A stretch of 7,629 nucleotides of DNA from Alphaproteobacteria bacterium (lineage in GTDB: Bacteria > Pseudomonadota > Alphaproteobacteria > Rhizobiales > Rhizobiaceae), in assembly GCA_017308345.1 (NCBI GenBank), contig JAFKFE010000213.1, positions 1 through 7,629 on the forward strand, written 5' to 3'. Below are positions 6,244 through 7,629 of the stretch, piece by piece. A program made the translations under genes and the position numbers. The notes below the pieces were generated by a model. It had not been told where the DNA came from. It saw nothing but the letters and a program-made list of their open reading frames with translations, and made no database searches. Every line of letters begins with the position of its first letter. The first letter of the stretch is position 1.

Positions 6244-7448
6244 TCCACGGCCCTTCCCAGGTCAAGCGGCGTGAGCGGCTCGTATCCGGTTTCGGTAACG
6301 AGGATCGTGTCGCCAAAGCGGGCGCCGCCGACGCCGTCGACATATACGCCGGGCTCGATGCCAAGAAGCATGCCCGCCTCAAGCACAGTCGGGTCGTTGG
6401 CCTTGATCTCGGGAAACTCGGGGTCGGAGAGGCCGATTCCGCGACCAGTGCGATGCTGCATGGCGCGGTCCCAGCCGTGGCGTCCGATCACCGCGACGGC
6501 GGAAGCATGTACTTCGCCGGTGGTCACGCCAGCGCGCACCTTTGCCAATGCCGCTTCCTGGGCCTCGCGTGCGACGTCCACGATCTTGCGAACATCTGCC
6601 GGCAGGTTCGTCGGCCCCACCTTGAGCGGTCGGTCGAAACAGATGCCGTGCCCAAAGAATGGCCGGCCGCAATAGCAGAGCTGCAAGAGTTCACCTTCCC
6701 GCATTGGTCGACCGGCGGCCACCGCATGGGCGCGCCCTGAGCGAACGCTGCCGCTACCCATGACGTGAATTCCCTGGAGAAGCGGCGAATGGTCCTCATC
6801 GCCATTCCACCATTCCGCTGCACGTCGCATCGCGGCCGTGCGGGAAGCAAGCGCCACTTCCCATTCGGGAACACCGGGGGCTACAGCGACGCAGCTTGCC
6901 TTGAACTGGTGGGCAGCGATGTCGGCGCAGCGCCGGACGACATCGATCGTTGCAGCATCCTTGCGGCGACGTACCTCGCGAAGCATGGCCGTAACGTCCC
7001 GGACACGTTCGGTGCCAAGGGCATCCCTGACCAGATCGATATTGCGGGCCGAGGTGGCATCGAAGTCGACGCCTATCGTGCGTGCTTCCGGAGCTACTTT
7101 TCCGATATGTTCCGCGAGCGCGGCTGAGAACGACATGGGCGGGTTGGCCGGTTCTTCCCATTCGACCCATTCGACAGCCACCGGCACGCTGCATTGCGCC
7201 CTTATCTCCGGCGCTTCGATGCGGGGCGAGACAAAAGCTGCCGCGCCGTCTTTCGGCAGCACGAACCAGACAGGCCTGACCGTTGCGATGCCATCCAGTC
7301 CGGCAAAGAAACGATGATTATCGAAGCTCGACAACGCAAGGATGTCGATCCCGTGCTGCTTCATCGCAGTTTGGGCTCGTTCGACGCGATTGCGGTAATC
7401 CGCCTCGGAAGGAAAAGTGAGCCTGGAATTCGAAAGGTTTTCGTTCAT
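6240..7448 (-). CDS. M24-family (creatinase-like) hydrolase lacking metal ligands
   Basis: This 402-residue protein has the two-domain layout of creatinase and prolidases: an N-terminal creatinase_N-type domain (about 15-155) and a C-terminal 'pita-bread' M24 domain (about 165-395). The five metal-ligand positions of M24 peptidases can be located by spacing and flanking motifs, but read Y259, C270, R336, E365 and G379 instead of D, D, H, E, E. The intervals 11, 66, 29 and 14 are close to the 11, 64, 29, 14 of Pyrococcus prolidase. A di-metal aminopeptidase activity is therefore unlikely. Creatinase, also metal-free and 403 residues long, uses His232, Glu262 and Glu358; my hand alignment places H241, D272 and E365 there. 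I infer a metal-independent hydrolase of a C-N bond, perhaps of an amidino or amide compound (creatinase and ectoine hydrolase are in this fold). Automated annotation would probably call it Xaa-Pro peptidase. The start at 7448 has GAGAG four nt upstream and follows the kinase stop by 7 nt; the longer frame to 7559 overlaps the kinase. Confidence 0.88.
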   Translation of the reverse strand: MNENLSNSRLTFPSEADYRNRVERAQTAMKQHGIDILALSSFDNHRFFAGLDGIATVRPVWFVLPKDGAAAFVSPRIEAPEIRAQCSVPVAVEWVEWEEPANPPMSFSAALAEHIGKVAPEARTIGVDFDATSARNIDLVRDALGTERVRDVTAMLREVRRRKDAATIDVVRRCADIAAHQFKASCVAVAPGVPEWEVALASRTAAMRRAAEWWNGDEDHSPLLQGIHVMGSGSVRSGRAHAVAAGRPMREGELLQLCYCGRPFFGHGICFDRPLKVGPTNLPADVRKIVDVAREAQEAALAKVRAGVTTGEVHASAVAVIGRHGWDRAMQHRTGRGIGLSDPEFPEIKANDPTVLEAGMLLGIEPGVYVDGVGGARFGDTILVTETGYEPLTPLDLGRAVE

Positions 7449-7455
7449 TGTGCTC

Positions 7456-7629
7456 TCATGATGGTATTTCGCGGGTGATAGGCCGCGCGTGGCCGAAGGC
7501 GCCGCGCGTCCCGCATATGAGTGCGGAGTACTGCGCCGCGTCGCTGGCCGCTTCGGCAAGCGACACGCCGGTCAACACGCGGTAGGCGAGGCGACTTACA
7601 AATGCATCGCCCGCGCCGAGCGTGTCGAC
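7456..7629 (-). CDS. PfkB/ribokinase-family kinase, C-terminal end (partial)
   Basis: Only the last 57 residues lie in the window; the gene continues past base 7629. They start inside the family's second signature, VDTLGAGDAFVSRL, whose GAGD holds the anion hole and the catalytic Asp (residue 8 of the visible part). The following helix and the residues up to IPS-stop fit the normal C-terminus of PfkB kinases. These enzymes phosphorylate sugars, nucleosides or sugar-amine adducts with ATP in the cytoplasm; the substrate-binding part is outside the window. The stop is 7 nt before the M24 hydrolase start, so the two are in one operon. This suggests that the imported compound, or a product of its hydrolysis, carries a hydroxyl that is phosphorylated. 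Confidence 0.88.
   Translation of the reverse strand, partial: VDTLGAGDAFVSRLAYRVLTGVSLAEAASDAAQYSALICGTRGAFGHARPITREIPS

Noticed and set aside
7449..7559. N-terminal extension of the M24 hydrolase
   Set aside because: Overlaps the PfkB kinase end; ATG at 7448 matches the usual creatinase-like start and length.
1..7629. CRISPR arrays, tRNA or rRNA genes
   Set aside because: No regularly spaced repeats and no cloverleaf or rRNA-like stretches were seen on either strand.

Overview
The window reads as accessory DNA of a GC-rich alphaproteobacterium, most likely Rhizobiales (Rhizobium/Agrobacterium/Mesorhizobium-like). This is inferred from the IS91-type transposase, the TraR-like LuxR protein and the PotABCD-type uptake genes. 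No species can be named. Every gene I can support lies on the minus strand, so biological order runs from high to low coordinates.

Right part (7629 to 2303): one compact operon. It holds the C-terminal end of a PfkB/ribokinase-family kinase (cut by the window edge), an M24 'pita-bread' hydrolase, an ABC ATPase of the PotA type, a periplasmic PotD-type binding protein, and one large permease in which PotB-like and PotC-like halves are fused. The junctions are a 7-nt gap, a 4-nt ATGA overlap, a 24-nt gap and a 26-nt gap, so the genes are almost certainly co-transcribed. The M24 protein has lost four of the five metal ligands of its family but keeps the creatinase-type His and a Glu. It is therefore probably a metal-independent C-N hydrolase rather than an aminopeptidase. 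A reasonable inference is import of a small cationic or amino compound, its hydrolysis, and phosphorylation of a product. The substrate is unknown.

Middle (2302 to 1191): a 383-bp gene-free stretch with three inverted repeats, then a complete LuxR-family quorum-sensing regulator with all the usual acyl-homoserine-lactone pocket residues. A luxR gene at the tail of an uptake/catabolic operon resembles the way traR is placed in opine operons of Ti plasmids.

Left part (1190 to 1): eleven bases after the luxR stop is a 20-bp dyad whose two half-sites equal those of the Vibrio fischeri lux box (ACCTGT-N8-ACAGGT). This is where a luxI promoter is expected, but no luxI follows. Instead the sequence runs straight into a 5'-truncated IS91-family transposase and then about 390 bp of non-coding DNA that is probably the element's 3' flank. 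The most interesting reading is a quorum-sensing locus whose synthase gene was removed by an IS91-type event, leaving a solo LuxR and an orphan lux box beside a poorly characterised catabolic operon.
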